NCBI RefSeq assembly: GCF_004785645.1
Contig: NZ_SRPE01000014.1
Location: 1-64,000 of the forward strand
Source of the DNA: Empedobacter tilapiae
GTDB taxonomy: Bacteria; Bacteroidota; Bacteroidia; Flavobacteriales; Weeksellaceae
Direction: 5' to 3'
Length of the DNA stretch: 64,000 nt
The translations under genes and the position numbers were made by a program. Below the pieces are notes generated by a model. It did not search any database, was not told the origin of the DNA, and worked only from the letters and a program-made list of their open reading frames with translations. Shown here in pieces: positions 7,306 through 18,200 of this stretch (position 1 is its first letter; each line of letters begins with the position of its first letter).

Positions 7306-9612
7306 TTAAGATTTTATATTGAAAATAACACGAGGTTGTTTGTATAAATAGTTATTGGCTGTAGTGACACTGTCTTCATTGGTTGATACAGAAATTATTT
7401 TGTCTTTATTACTTTTATAGTCCATACCAAAATGAGCATTTTCATTTTTTAGATACATTTCTATTTTAGAAAATGGCTTATCAGTAATGTATAAACGAAG
7501 CGTACTATTGATTGTGGTTACATAATGGAAATCATACGATTCATCAAGTTCTACAATCAAATGAGGCCAGTTTTTGATGGTTTGAGATTGAAGGAGAATA
7601 CCATAGTAACTGTTGTTGGCATTAAAAATAAACCAAAACTCATTTTTTATTATATCTAAGGTTTGTAAAAGAATTTGAAGTTCATTTTTATCTGATTCAG
7701 AAACATCTGTTTGAATCGCTATTTCACATTTTTCCTTAATTTCAGCTAAAAGAGTAGCAGAATTATTTTCTGATTTATTATCAGATAAATTATCCATAAG
7801 GTTTTTTAAATCTTCTTTAATGGATGAATTATTATCTAAATTAAAATTTCCAAATTCCTTAATTCTTTCATTTCTTTTTTTATTTAGAACTAGCTTTTCA
7901 AAATCTAAAATACTTAAATTTGGTCCAGCACTAAAAATTCCAAATAAGAAAGCTAAAATCCAAGAATTATCAATTTTAAAATATTGTAGAGACTCTTCTT
8001 TATTGAAATCTGCATGAGGTAATAAATAGTTAATTGGAAAATTTCTGAATCGTATCAACTCTGTAATATAATCTAATACCAACTGTGACACTTCTGGAGC
8101 TTTTGAGATAAAACTAGGTAGATGGCTATCTTTATTTTGATCCAGTATTAAGTTATGTAATTCTAAATCATATTTCCATTTTTTTAACTCTTGAAGAACT
8201 TTATTATCATTCATTATTAGCAGACGTCCTAATTGCCAAGCTACCGAATATGTCATATCATACATTTTCGTATCTTCATTAAAGAGAATTAAATAATCTG
8301 CATGATCAGGAATCGAATCATATAGTTGATGTTCAAATGTTGAGTAATTTTTTTCTTGATATTCCTTCTGATAATTATCCCTCCTTTCTTTTAAATAATT
8401 TAATATATCAAACGACGAGTTCCATTTTGTAAATGGTCCTTGATACCATGATACTATTTTACCACCAGCTTTAAGTTGGTGCTCTAACGGGACTTTTGCA
8501 GCTTCCAACAACCTAGAAATAGGGTCTTTATCAATTTTTAAATCACTCGCATTTTCTTTTAAAGCAGGTGATTTAATAAACGTTTTAAATGAATCTAAAT
8601 TTAGTTCATGTAAATATCCTTTTAGATTTTTACCATTATATTCTAAATATTCGATTATAAAGTTATTATCTACTTGTTCTTTTTCTAGTTGTTCAAATTC
8701 TTTTATTGCATTTTTATTAGACCACTTTTCCCATCGTAGTTTTCTATCCTTTAGATATTGTTCATTTTTTTCTATTAATTCTTTGAGTTCTGAATTCGCA
8801 AAAGATTTAATTTTATCTAAAATATCTATATTGGAATCTTTTAGATAACTTTTAAAAGAGTCAAACTTAGGGTGATTTCTTAATTTAGTAGAGTCAATTT
8901 GGTACAACTCAGAAGCAATACTTTCAAAAGACCATTCACTTAAAATAACACAAGTGTTTGAAATTTGATTTAAGTATTGAATCATTTCATATTTTCCTGA
9001 ATTTTCATTAGCATAATAACATATAAATGCTCTATATTTTGTATTCGGTTCAACAATTCTATTAGAGATAAGAATGGAAGTTTCTGTAGGTAGATTTAAG
9101 TCTTGAAGCTCTGTATGTTTTTGTACACGAACATGTGCCAGGTTCCCTATCAAATTAATAGGTGGATAAACTCCTTCTATTGGTTCTGAACGAGATAAGA
9201 TTTTTAATAGCTTAGGTTCTGTAGGAATTTCTAACGATCCTACTAAACTATTTGTATTAAATTCTTTGATAATGAATTCGCCTTCATTTATTTCGTCTTC
9301 TTTTAACAAGACTAAAAAGAGATAAGGTAATCTCTTACCAGAGCTTCTTACTTCGTATTCCCAAGGAAGTGTACTTCTCCTAAACTGAATATGTGGAAAG
9401 GTACCTGCAAAATTCCCTTTATGTTCTTGAGGAGGATATACCGTTAAAATTTCATCCTGAGGAATAATATGATTGTAACCTTCAACGTGAAAGACAATAT
9501 CCTTTTTACCCGTAGTACAAATATTATTTTCAAGTTGTACATTGATATTATATTGACCAGAAGCAATTGTTGGAATATTTGAAGGAGCAATTCCAATTGA
9601 TTTTTTTTCCAT
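7306..9612 (-). CDS. Uncharacterised 768-aa operon protein
   Basis: Soluble, no signal peptide. An N-terminal beta-rich region (1-230) contains LTVYPPQEHKGNFAGTFPHI and FRRSTLPWEY; I recall similar 'LPH...R.TLPWE' and 'YPP' segments in hypothetical proteins of other phyla, but cannot name a family. The middle (about 240-420) is helical and charged, and the C-terminus (about 640-768) is beta-rich. Its start lies 1 bp after the stop of the DUF6603-like gene, indicating translational coupling. Probably a structural partner of the 918- and 1288-aa proteins; function unknown. Confidence 0.75.
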   Translation of the reverse strand: MEKKSIGIAPSNIPTIASGQYNINVQLENNICTTGKKDIVFHVEGYNHIIPQDEILTVYPPQEHKGNFAGTFPHIQFRRSTLPWEYEVRSSGKRLPYLFLVLLKEDEINEGEFIIKEFNTNSLVGSLEIPTEPKLLKILSRSEPIEGVYPPINLIGNLAHVRVQKHTELQDLNLPTETSILISNRIVEPNTKYRAFICYYANENSGKYEMIQYLNQISNTCVILSEWSFESIASELYQIDSTKLRNHPKFDSFKSYLKDSNIDILDKIKSFANSELKELIEKNEQYLKDRKLRWEKWSNKNAIKEFEQLEKEQVDNNFIIEYLEYNGKNLKGYLHELNLDSFKTFIKSPALKENASDLKIDKDPISRLLEAAKVPLEHQLKAGGKIVSWYQGPFTKWNSSFDILNYLKERRDNYQKEYQEKNYSTFEHQLYDSIPDHADYLILFNEDTKMYDMTYSVAWQLGRLLIMNDNKVLQELKKWKYDLELHNLILDQNKDSHLPSFISKAPEVSQLVLDYITELIRFRNFPINYLLPHADFNKEESLQYFKIDNSWILAFLFGIFSAGPNLSILDFEKLVLNKKRNERIKEFGNFNLDNNSSIKEDLKNLMDNLSDNKSENNSATLLAEIKEKCEIAIQTDVSESDKNELQILLQTLDIIKNEFWFIFNANNSYYGILLQSQTIKNWPHLIVELDESYDFHYVTTINSTLRLYITDKPFSKIEMYLKNENAHFGMDYKSNKDKIISVSTNEDSVTTANNYLYKQPRVIFNIKS

Positions 9613-9613
9613 G

Positions 9614-12370
9614 TTATATTACTACTTTATATGTACCAAAAAATGATTCTTTGTATTTATAAGCATTAATATCATTTTCTAAGTCCGTTAAATCGATATC
9701 ATCTTCATTTAATATTCCAAAACCAATCATCGTACTATTATCTAATTTTTCTTTTCTATTTATAAAATTTATTTCGAGATTTTTATTATCTAAATGAATC
9801 TCTTTTTCCAAGGAGTCATATAAAGAGACTTCTACTTCTTTTATCTGTGAAATAACTTTTGAAAATTCCAGTTTTACCCCATTACAAACATTTTTTAATA
9901 AATTATCATTTGAAAGTGCCTCAGTTTCTGAAATGCTATTTTTTGTATTCCATATTGATTTAGGTACTGATCTATAAATTGGAGATAATACAAAAGATTT
10001 AAAATCTTTAGTTGCACCTTGAACTTCAAGTTTAAGTTTATTTGTAAGTTTATCCGATTCTGTAAATACTGGATATATAGGACTTGGTGTATTTAGTCGC
10101 TCTATATTTAATTGTGTATCATAAATATCAGTTATTTGAATATAAGTTTTTGGAATCTCAGTTATTGGAATCTCAGAATATACCTCTAGAGCAAATGTTT
10201 TTGGATTCACGACAATACATTCAGAACCATCAACTTTCTTTATTTTTTTAATTATACCAGAGGTGATATTATAAGAAATTATATTTTTTATTTCTGGTAG
10301 ATATGCTGAAATGAAATCAGATTGTGTAAGCGTTTTATTAATTGATGTATTGTGATTACCAAATTTAACTTCCAATTGATATCCTACTACTTTGAATACG
10401 GCTACTCCTTTAAAGTCTGGACCACAAATAAATAATTTTGCAGCTAAACTGAAAGAGCTATTAATGTTAAATAACCAAACATCTATTACAACTTTCGCAT
10501 ATATTTGCACGGAAACTTCTGCTTCGTAAAAAAATGGATTCCAATGAATTATAAAATCTACTTTTAATAAAATTCCAATTTCAGCATAAACTACCCCAGC
10601 GTTTAACTTAACTCTTAATCCTCCCTCAATACCAGCCATTATACAGCTAGGAGTCAAAGCAAAATAAGCTTTTCCATACAATTGTACAGGTCCCATGTTA
10701 AAGTCAAAACCTAATCTCGAAATATTATTTGGATAATGAGATGGAACGTTGAATTTAGGATGATATCCACCTATAGAAAAAACAAAATCACCTGAATTAC
10801 TTCCCTTTAGCCATATTCCTAAAGCAAAACCACCTGTTAATTTTAGCTGTGGCAATAAAATATAAGTATTATCTGTAAGTTGTCCTTGTGCTAAAAATAT
10901 CCCTTCATCCAAATCTGCACGCATTGAAAATGCAAATTCGAAATTATACACTCCTGGCATTTTCATTGTAGAAAGCCCTAAAAGATTAAATGATGTTTTA
11001 TTTCCAAATGCAATTGCAACGATTCCTGTAGTATAAATCATTTTATAAGAATCGAACTTGATACCAGCAACAATTACATAAGTATCTTCACAAGCAGGCA
11101 AATAACGATTTAAATCGGAAAATATCTTTTGAATACTATCTCCTTGTTTTAAACCTCCTTGATGAACCAATTTAACAAGTGGAAAATTTGGTACTTCGCT
11201 TATATTTGGCATTAAAAAATTTCTGTTCATACCAAATCCTAAAGCAAATCCATGAATATAGAATGCAGGATCTACAGGTATAGGAATACCAAGATAACCA
11301 AATGCAAATAATGAAGAATAAGTAGGGGTTTTAATGTAAGAGCCTATGGCTATAAGCTCAATCTTACCCATTCTGAAAGTTAATAAACCATTGTATTCTT
11401 CTTTATTATCTTTTATTTCTCTCAAAAATGCACCAGAAATCCCTAAAGTAGGTGTATCATAAACAATTGCCATTCCTTTTAAAGAAAATTCTATCTCATT
11501 CCATAGTTTTTCTAAAGAAAAGTTTTGGAAGACCTTGAATGGCACCTTTATAGCTAAACCAACCAGTTGTAAGCCAAATGTACCAATATTAAAATCTGCA
11601 GAAATAGCAATTTGTATAGCATCATTATTAACAATAGAAGGAACAATCTCGTTAATTTTAACTAAAGGCTGTTTTTCTACTGATGAAGGAGACGAAACTT
11701 TATTAGATTTTGGATTACTTTTAATATCATTTTTTATTGGTAAAGAAGGAATATTTATTCCACCTACATTAAAACCTGGATAAGTAATTTTATTCTCATC
11801 ATTTCCTGTTTTAAAAACAAGACCTGCGCTAAATGAATTTCCTAAATTTACTTGTTCATCATTAATCCAAATATTTTTGTTTACAAATTGCTTTTTAGTA
11901 TAATCAATTAATATGTTTTTGTTGTCATCTGATTGCTCAGATTTAGAAACATAAACCAGTTCTACATTACTAATAGCGTAGTCTTTCAGGTATTCTCCAA
12001 CTAAAGGAAGCTCTTTAAGACTAATTTCTTCTGCAATACCAACAGAAAATAATTTTATTTCTTTAGAAATTACACCTTGAATTTTAAATTTTTCATATTG
12101 AGCTGCAATTTGAAATGCAGTTATACTCTCTTTTTTATCTGATAATTTATATACACCAAAATTTAATTTTTCTGGTATAAAAGGAGTAATAACCTTTTGT
12201 ATTTCTCCTTCTTCTGCTAAGATTTCTTTTATATTTTCCTTAGCATTAGGTAGCTCACCTACAAGAGACATTGTGGAAAATTCTTCTTGATTAATGAGAC
12301 TCCCTCTAACTGTAAGGTCTACTTCTTTTACAGTTACATCTAGCGCTATTTGAACATTGGTTTTGGACAT
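9614..12370 (-). CDS. DUF6603-like large beta-rich protein
   Basis: A 918-aa protein. The core (about 250-700) has repeated amphipathic beta segments rich in Gly and aromatics. Examples are SIGGYHPKF, FDFNMGPVQLYGKAYFALTP, GFALGFGMN and FFYEAEVSVQIYAKV, which resemble the DUF6603 family as I remember it. No signal peptide, so it is not a conventional outer-membrane barrel, although the pattern is barrel- or shell-like. The C-terminal ~200 residues are less conserved-looking. It starts 21 bp after the collar-fibre gene and is tightly coupled to the 768-aa gene. Family call tentative; role unknown. Confidence 0.7.
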   Translation of the reverse strand: MSKTNVQIALDVTVKEVDLTVRGSLINQEEFSTMSLVGELPNAKENIKEILAEEGEIQKVITPFIPEKLNFGVYKLSDKKESITAFQIAAQYEKFKIQGVISKEIKLFSVGIAEEISLKELPLVGEYLKDYAISNVELVYVSKSEQSDDNKNILIDYTKKQFVNKNIWINDEQVNLGNSFSAGLVFKTGNDENKITYPGFNVGGINIPSLPIKNDIKSNPKSNKVSSPSSVEKQPLVKINEIVPSIVNNDAIQIAISADFNIGTFGLQLVGLAIKVPFKVFQNFSLEKLWNEIEFSLKGMAIVYDTPTLGISGAFLREIKDNKEEYNGLLTFRMGKIELIAIGSYIKTPTYSSLFAFGYLGIPIPVDPAFYIHGFALGFGMNRNFLMPNISEVPNFPLVKLVHQGGLKQGDSIQKIFSDLNRYLPACEDTYVIVAGIKFDSYKMIYTTGIVAIAFGNKTSFNLLGLSTMKMPGVYNFEFAFSMRADLDEGIFLAQGQLTDNTYILLPQLKLTGGFALGIWLKGSNSGDFVFSIGGYHPKFNVPSHYPNNISRLGFDFNMGPVQLYGKAYFALTPSCIMAGIEGGLRVKLNAGVVYAEIGILLKVDFIIHWNPFFYEAEVSVQIYAKVVIDVWLFNINSSFSLAAKLFICGPDFKGVAVFKVVGYQLEVKFGNHNTSINKTLTQSDFISAYLPEIKNIISYNITSGIIKKIKKVDGSECIVVNPKTFALEVYSEIPITEIPKTYIQITDIYDTQLNIERLNTPSPIYPVFTESDKLTNKLKLEVQGATKDFKSFVLSPIYRSVPKSIWNTKNSISETEALSNDNLLKNVCNGVKLEFSKVISQIKEVEVSLYDSLEKEIHLDNKNLEINFINRKEKLDNSTMIGFGILNEDDIDLTDLENDINAYKYKESFFGTYKVVI

Positions 12371-12391
12371 AGGAGAACTATAAAATCTTAA

Positions 12392-13204
12392 TTATTTAAC
12401 TTTCATGATGTAAGCTAATTGAATATGTTTTGGTACTATACTAAATGGTTTGGATATCATATTAGAAGAATTTCCATTTTCCGAACTTCCTGACGTTGTT
12501 AATCTTGATTTAAAATCATAATTATGATTATAATAGTATGGATAATTAGTACCAAAACCTCCAGAAGCTGCACCTTTTTGCGTAGGTATCACCCACGATT
12601 CATAATATCTATGATTATGATCAGGTAAATTTTCAACTTTAAGGGTAACTAGATCATCTCCACCCCAATCACGATTCTTGACAATAGAATGGGCTCCTCT
12701 GACAAACTTATCTTTTAAATCTGGCATCCAGTCATTTAGAAATTTATTGAAGTGACCATCGCACAAAGCCCAGCCATCAGGAATTCTATCACCATAAAAT
12801 GCCACAATAGTACCAATAGGAACCGAAACTATTTCAGATTGAATAGATACAATATTATCATTTTTGTCTTTATAAGATTGACTGATACATAATTTGTTTT
12901 TGATTTCAGTATTATCTTTAGAAATTATAATTAATTCTGTAGAATCTTTTACTACTTTTAATTCCGTACTTAAGAGTTCTATTTGTTGTTTTAATTTTAA
13001 GAATTCGGATGTTATTTTATCTATTGTAGCATCTTTTGATTTTAATGTATCGAAATTGGCATTATTTGTTGTTAGTTTGTCAATATTAGCATCTTTTGAC
13101 ATTAGATTATCGATATGAGCATGTAATTTTTCCTCCATTTCTCTTAAAATTTTAATTTGAATAATATACTCTTCCTGTTTTAATAAAGAATTTAACTTTC
13201 CCAT
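12392..13204 (-). CDS. Coiled-coil fibre with phage tail-collar domain
   Basis: A 270-aa protein. Residues ~20-95 are a coiled coil containing a 10-residue tandem repeat (SKDANIDKLT, TNNANFDTLK, SKDATIDKIT). Residues ~130-180 carry the tail-collar signature (VPIGTIVAFYGDRIPDGWALCDG, here in two pieces: VPIGTIVAFYG and IPDGWALCDG; then PDLKDKFVRGA). The end is a His/Tyr-rich tip with LPDHNH and IQLAYIMK. This is a short trimeric-fibre architecture. The ATG at 13204 overlaps the preceding gene by 53 bp and has AGGA upstream; an alternative ATG at 13138 would remove the overlap. Likely the adhesive or receptor-binding part of the operon's product. Confidence 0.8.
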   Translation of the reverse strand: MGKLNSLLKQEEYIIQIKILREMEEKLHAHIDNLMSKDANIDKLTTNNANFDTLKSKDATIDKITSEFLKLKQQIELLSTELKVVKDSTELIIISKDNTEIKNKLCISQSYKDKNDNIVSIQSEIVSVPIGTIVAFYGDRIPDGWALCDGHFNKFLNDWMPDLKDKFVRGAHSIVKNRDWGGDDLVTLKVENLPDHNHRYYESWVIPTQKGAASGGFGTNYPYYYNHNYDFKSRLTTSGSSENGNSSNMISKPFSIVPKHIQLAYIMKVK

Positions 13205-15275
13205 TTCTGTATCCTGGAATATTTCTGTATTCTAAATAAAAAGGATAAGAGCCAGAAGGGTTATTAATACCAGTATTATTTACTTTGATGTTGGATAATC
13301 TTATACTGATATTTTTTGCGGAAAAATTCTCATCAGAATAATATCTATAAATAATACTATTTAACAATAAATTAGTGATATCACCAAATAGTTGCTTTTC
13401 TTTAGATTCTACAACTAACTCGTCTTTAATCTTTCTATACTTTTCTATATATAGATTATTATTTAAGCTATTAGCTACTTCTTTTATGCAATTTGTTAAT
13501 TTAATAAAATTTTTCTCGTCTGCGATATCCTTAATAAGATGGTCTATTTTTTTTGAATAAAACGAATTTTGTTTTACTTCATTTAGTTTTATAGAAATAT
13601 TTTCCCAATTGTTTAAATTTAAGATCTCTTTAAAAATATATTTATTAAGACAGGATTCAAGGTTATTTCCAACTGCAATTTCTTCATTAAAAATTCCTTT
13701 ATAAAAAGCTTTATTCAGTTTTTCGCTATCGTAATTAATTTCTACGCTGTCTAAGTCCGTAAAATCGTTGGCTAACTTCAACCTATTAAATACCTGACAA
13801 TTAAATTTTGATCTTTCATATTTAGACAAACCCAGCAGTACATTTTCTGAAGTAATTTGCACCTCTGTAGTACTTAAAGAATCTTTTTTTAGAATATCAT
13901 TTATGTAAGGAGAAGATAGTGAAAATTTACTTTTAGAATTCAATTCAACAGGTATCTCCAAAACATTGATAATATTGATATTTATTAACTGCGATGTATT
14001 ATCATCTCCATTGTACAAAGTATCATTTCCAAAAACAAAAACGTCAAACGGACAAATATTTTTTCCTCTATTATCAATTACATCGAAGGTTTTGTCTATT
14101 ATAAGTGGATTGTTTTTTGTAAAGTTTTCTTCAAAATTATCATCATCTTTAACCAAGGTTAAATTGTAAATTTCTAATTGAAATAAAACACGTTCTAATT
14201 CAAGCAAATTAAGAATTTCTATGTTATTAAAGATAGCAGAAAGTTTATTCTCATTTATATTAGGATCAATTGTAAAACTTATTTCATCATTATTTTCATT
14301 TGAATCATCATTTTCATTTAGATCATTTGATGTATTTTTTAAAAAACCTTTTTTTACTCTAAGTATACCTCTGATTTTATTTCTATTTTCATCGTCTTTA
14401 ATTTGAAAATCACCTAGATTAAATTCAAATTTTATGGGTACAACTTCATTTTGTAGTATTAAGCTATTTGAATCATCATCATTGAAGAGATTAAAATCTA
14501 CATTTTCTAGCATTGTACTTTTAGATAACAATACGAGATGAGTTTCTATTAACGAATTAATTGTAGAAATAACTTCATCTTGCGCTACATTTTCAAAAAT
14601 AGAAAGATCAGCTATTTTAACACTTTGCTCATTTTTGTTAGCACCAAATAACAGACTAAAAATCTTTGTGTTTATTTTAGTACTTATGATAGGTTCTTTT
14701 GATATTAGCTGCTTTTCATCCGTTATATATAAATCGACAATTTGGTCTTTTTTTAAATGAAGGGTGCAGTTGTACCAAGTGTTTTTTCTAACCCCCGATT
14801 CTTTTGTATTTCCTCTTTTTTGTTCTATAAAAACCAATGAATAACTACCATTATCTTTCTTAATCTTTAAAGCATCATTTTCTTTCTGAGATTCTTGATC
14901 CGTTTTTTTTTCCAGTTCTTGATCTGCTACTTTATTAGGAATTAATTCTAAAAAATTAGCAGAATCACTATTTTCAAATCTTATAAAAAAATTAAACAAA
15001 ACATCTCCATTTTCAATAACACTATTAAAAACATCATTAAAACCAATTGTAATTTCTGCCTCTTTTTTTAATTCGATATATGATCCTTTATATTCATCAA
15101 AACTTGAGTCTAATTCTCCTATAGCTTTTATATCGACTGTAGTATATCTTGTTTTAATTAAATGTTGTTCTTTTTTACTAGAATTATCTTTATCACTCTC
15201 ATTGTTTTCATCAGAGGTAACAATTCCATTTTTAATGACATTATCTAAAGGAAAATAATATTTTAATTTTGCCAT
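13152..15275 (-). CDS. Uncharacterised 707-aa protein with LamG-like N-domain
   Basis: Starts MAKLKYYFPLDN. Residues ~45-235 alternate short beta strands around GSYIELKKEAEITI, NTWYNCTLHLKKDQIVDLYI and SVKIADLSIFENVAQDEVI, the pattern of a concanavalin/LamG jelly roll. The middle is strongly acidic (N/D/E-rich runs) and the C-terminus ends in a small beta region (GKVKFFIKTGRVYYSN). It begins 3 bp after the 1288-aa gene and overlaps the collar gene. No catalytic motif. Fold assignment is inferred from pattern only. Confidence 0.7.
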   Translation of the reverse strand: MAKLKYYFPLDNVIKNGIVTSDENNESDKDNSSKKEQHLIKTRYTTVDIKAIGELDSSFDEYKGSYIELKKEAEITIGFNDVFNSVIENGDVLFNFFIRFENSDSANFLELIPNKVADQELEKKTDQESQKENDALKIKKDNGSYSLVFIEQKRGNTKESGVRKNTWYNCTLHLKKDQIVDLYITDEKQLISKEPIISTKINTKIFSLLFGANKNEQSVKIADLSIFENVAQDEVISTINSLIETHLVLLSKSTMLENVDFNLFNDDDSNSLILQNEVVPIKFEFNLGDFQIKDDENRNKIRGILRVKKGFLKNTSNDLNENDDSNENNDEISFTIDPNINENKLSAIFNNIEILNLLELERVLFQLEIYNLTLVKDDDNFEENFTKNNPLIIDKTFDVIDNRGKNICPFDVFVFGNDTLYNGDDNTSQLININIINVLEIPVELNSKSKFSLSSPYINDILKKDSLSTTEVQITSENVLLGLSKYERSKFNCQVFNRLKLANDFTDLDSVEINYDSEKLNKAFYKGIFNEEIAVGNNLESCLNKYIFKEILNLNNWENISIKLNEVKQNSFYSKKIDHLIKDIADEKNFIKLTNCIKEVANSLNNNLYIEKYRKIKDELVVESKEKQLFGDITNLLLNSIIYRYYSDENFSAKNISIRLSNIKVNNTGINNPSGSYPFYLEYRNIPGYRNGKVKFFIKTGRVYYSN

Positions 15276-15278
15276 TGC

Positions 15279-18200
15279 TTATATTTTTGTGGATTTAATA
15301 GCTAACCAACCTTCTTTTAAAACCATTCTAGAGTTAGACGGTCTGTTAACATTAAATGGAGGAATAGACATTACGTTATTTTTAAATAATTCATATATTT
15401 CTAACTCCCTTTCATCTTTGTTTTCTTTATTGAATAATTCCATCCATTTTTCTTCGTTTATATAGAAGATATTGTCTTCTTTGTTTTGATTTTCATCGTA
15501 AATCAAAAACTCGTTCTCATCAAAAAACTTTTTATACCTATTAAATTGTCCTTGTTTCAATTCAATAGCTAAGTCTTGCGTTATCCGATTCTTTTTTAGT
15601 TCAGTTTTTATAGAATTATTTTCTAAAGATGGATTTTCGTCTTTTTTTGTTTTGTGTAGCTCGATCCAAGACCATCTGTAACGAGAATCTTTAGATAAAG
15701 ACATTTCTAATGATTCTTTTTTTGTTAAAATTGGAGCTGTTAGCATAGTTAGTTCTATTTTTTTTAATGCGTTTTTAATCTGGTCAAAAGGAATTTTGGT
15801 ACTAGAAACAGGTAGAAAACCAGTTTTTACATTTAAACTTCCTTTAGGATGCATTAAAACATATCTTTTACAAGAATTTCTGTTTTCATTTAATCTTAAA
15901 TAGTTTTTTTTATCATTCTTTTTAGAATTAATACCTGTATAAATTCCTTTTAAAAGAGAGCCATCCATTTCAAAATAAATTTCACTTTCTAAGTTTGGCA
16001 TTTTAGCCTCATTAGTGAATTCAATTTCTTTATAATATGAATCTAGATCACCATGCCAATAACCTAATACTCCATCATTATACTGATTTACATCTCCTAT
16101 AGACATCGGCATTTTAACACGATCATATTGTCTCTGATTATCATAAGTATTGATACTAATTTTTTCATCAAAATTTAAATCGTACAAAGCTTCACCCTTT
16201 GTATATAAATTTATATTAACTAATGTAATAGCAATTGGAATGGTTGAAATAGTTTCTAAAAGAGATGGATTACTATTATCTTCAGGAAAACAATTAGCCA
16301 TGGCATCCTGAGTATTCTTGATAAAAGCAGACATAAATTTAGTTTTTCTCTCTCCTTTTTTGCATTTAATTTTTATCCAATCGACAATCCTAGTTAAATG
16401 TATATTCTCAATAATCTCTTTATAATTTTCACCACTTTTTGCAATAGTAATTTCAAAAGGGGATGATTCCCAGTTACCACTATCATCAAGTGATCCTAAA
16501 TGTTTACCATTTGTATCGAAAAACTCTAGTTTTTGAGTTAAATAAAAAGGTATAATCCAACCTATTACTGGCGAAGAATGTTGGTTTGTACTTGTTACAT
16601 CAAAATCTATATCAACCGAAGCAGGCTGTAGATATCTTGGTGGAAGCTCAATCCACTGCGGTTTATTGTTTATCTTTTGATTTTGTGTTGTAAGTGTTTT
16701 TGTTGGTTGTATAATTATATTTCTTCCAAAGGAATCAACTATTCGTAAACTATTTAATCTAAATGCACCATTTCGAAAAGGGTTAAAAACAGAGTATTTA
16801 TTTGGTGTTAATAAATTTAAATTTTTCTTATTTGAAGTAAGTAAATCAGTAATTTCTTTAGCCAGATTTTGATGATCAGAAAAACCATTAGGAATTAATG
16901 GTAATACAGTTAACGCATTGCTTCTTTGTAATAATTGATTGTTAAAATCAGATAGTGTCAATTCTAAAACATCTGTTTTATTTAAATTATCTATAGCGTT
17001 ATTAATAACACCAACAATATTCTTATTTACTTTATTTTCAATTTTTTCACTATTTTCTTTTAAAGTATCTAATAGATGTTTTTTTACTGTATTCCCTACA
17101 AATGCATTACCATAATAGGTGTTAGAATTGGGCATGAAAGCAATATTACCTACATCATTATTTTTAATAATATCTGCATTAAGTTCATCTAGACCATAAG
17201 TGTTAGAAATAAAATCCTCATTAAAAATACCCGAGTTATTTATATAGTGCCCTTCTTTATTAGGTAAAAAACTAGCTTCCCATTCTACTTTGTAAGTAGT
17301 CCATTCATCAACTTTAATATTTTTTTGAAATAAAGGTTGATTTAATATGTCATTATTTGTAAACTCATCCCAAATATTATCAAATTTTACATTGATAATA
17401 TTATCTTTTCCATTCTGATTTTCTTCATTTTTATATTTATCTGAATACAAATTGAATATCGAATTTTCTTTTGAATTTTCTGTAGAAATAATTACACTTG
17501 GGGGCAATGATTCGTAGTAATCTGTTTTACTAATCTGAGAAAGATTAAGCTCTGAATCTATTTTTTTATTATATAATTCTTTTATTTTTAATATAATTTC
17601 ACTTTTCCCTTCTTCAGTTACACCTTTTTTACTAATTTTTAAAATTGCATTAACGAACTGAAAAGTTAAATATTTTTGATAGTAACCTTTCAATTTATTT
17701 TCGAATTCCTCTTTCGAAGTTTCTAGTTTACTTTCAAAAGTTCCAACTCTAGCTTTTAATTTTTTAATTTGAGAAATTAAAAGTTTAAGATCGCTTTTAA
17801 TCTTATTTATGTTTTTGTTTTTATTTACAAATAAAGCATTTAAATAGGTAGACCAATGAATATACAAACTTTCGAGTTCAGTATTCAATCTAAAACACTC
17901 AAGCTCATATTCATTTAATTGTCTATTTAAAAAATACAAATTTTCAGTGAGTTTATATTTTGAGTCTTTTTGTGTTAATTCATTAAAATTTGTTTTAATT
18001 TGAGATGAAATTTTCTCTATAATTTTTTCATTTACTGAAATTTCACTGTCAAATATCAATGTATTTAATATTCTAATAATTTCATCTGAATTGCTTTCTG
18101 TTATATTACTTTCATCTATTGTTTCATTTAAATTGTATGAAAAATTGGATACATCAATATCATACTCAACTACTTCATTATCAATATCATCACCATCACT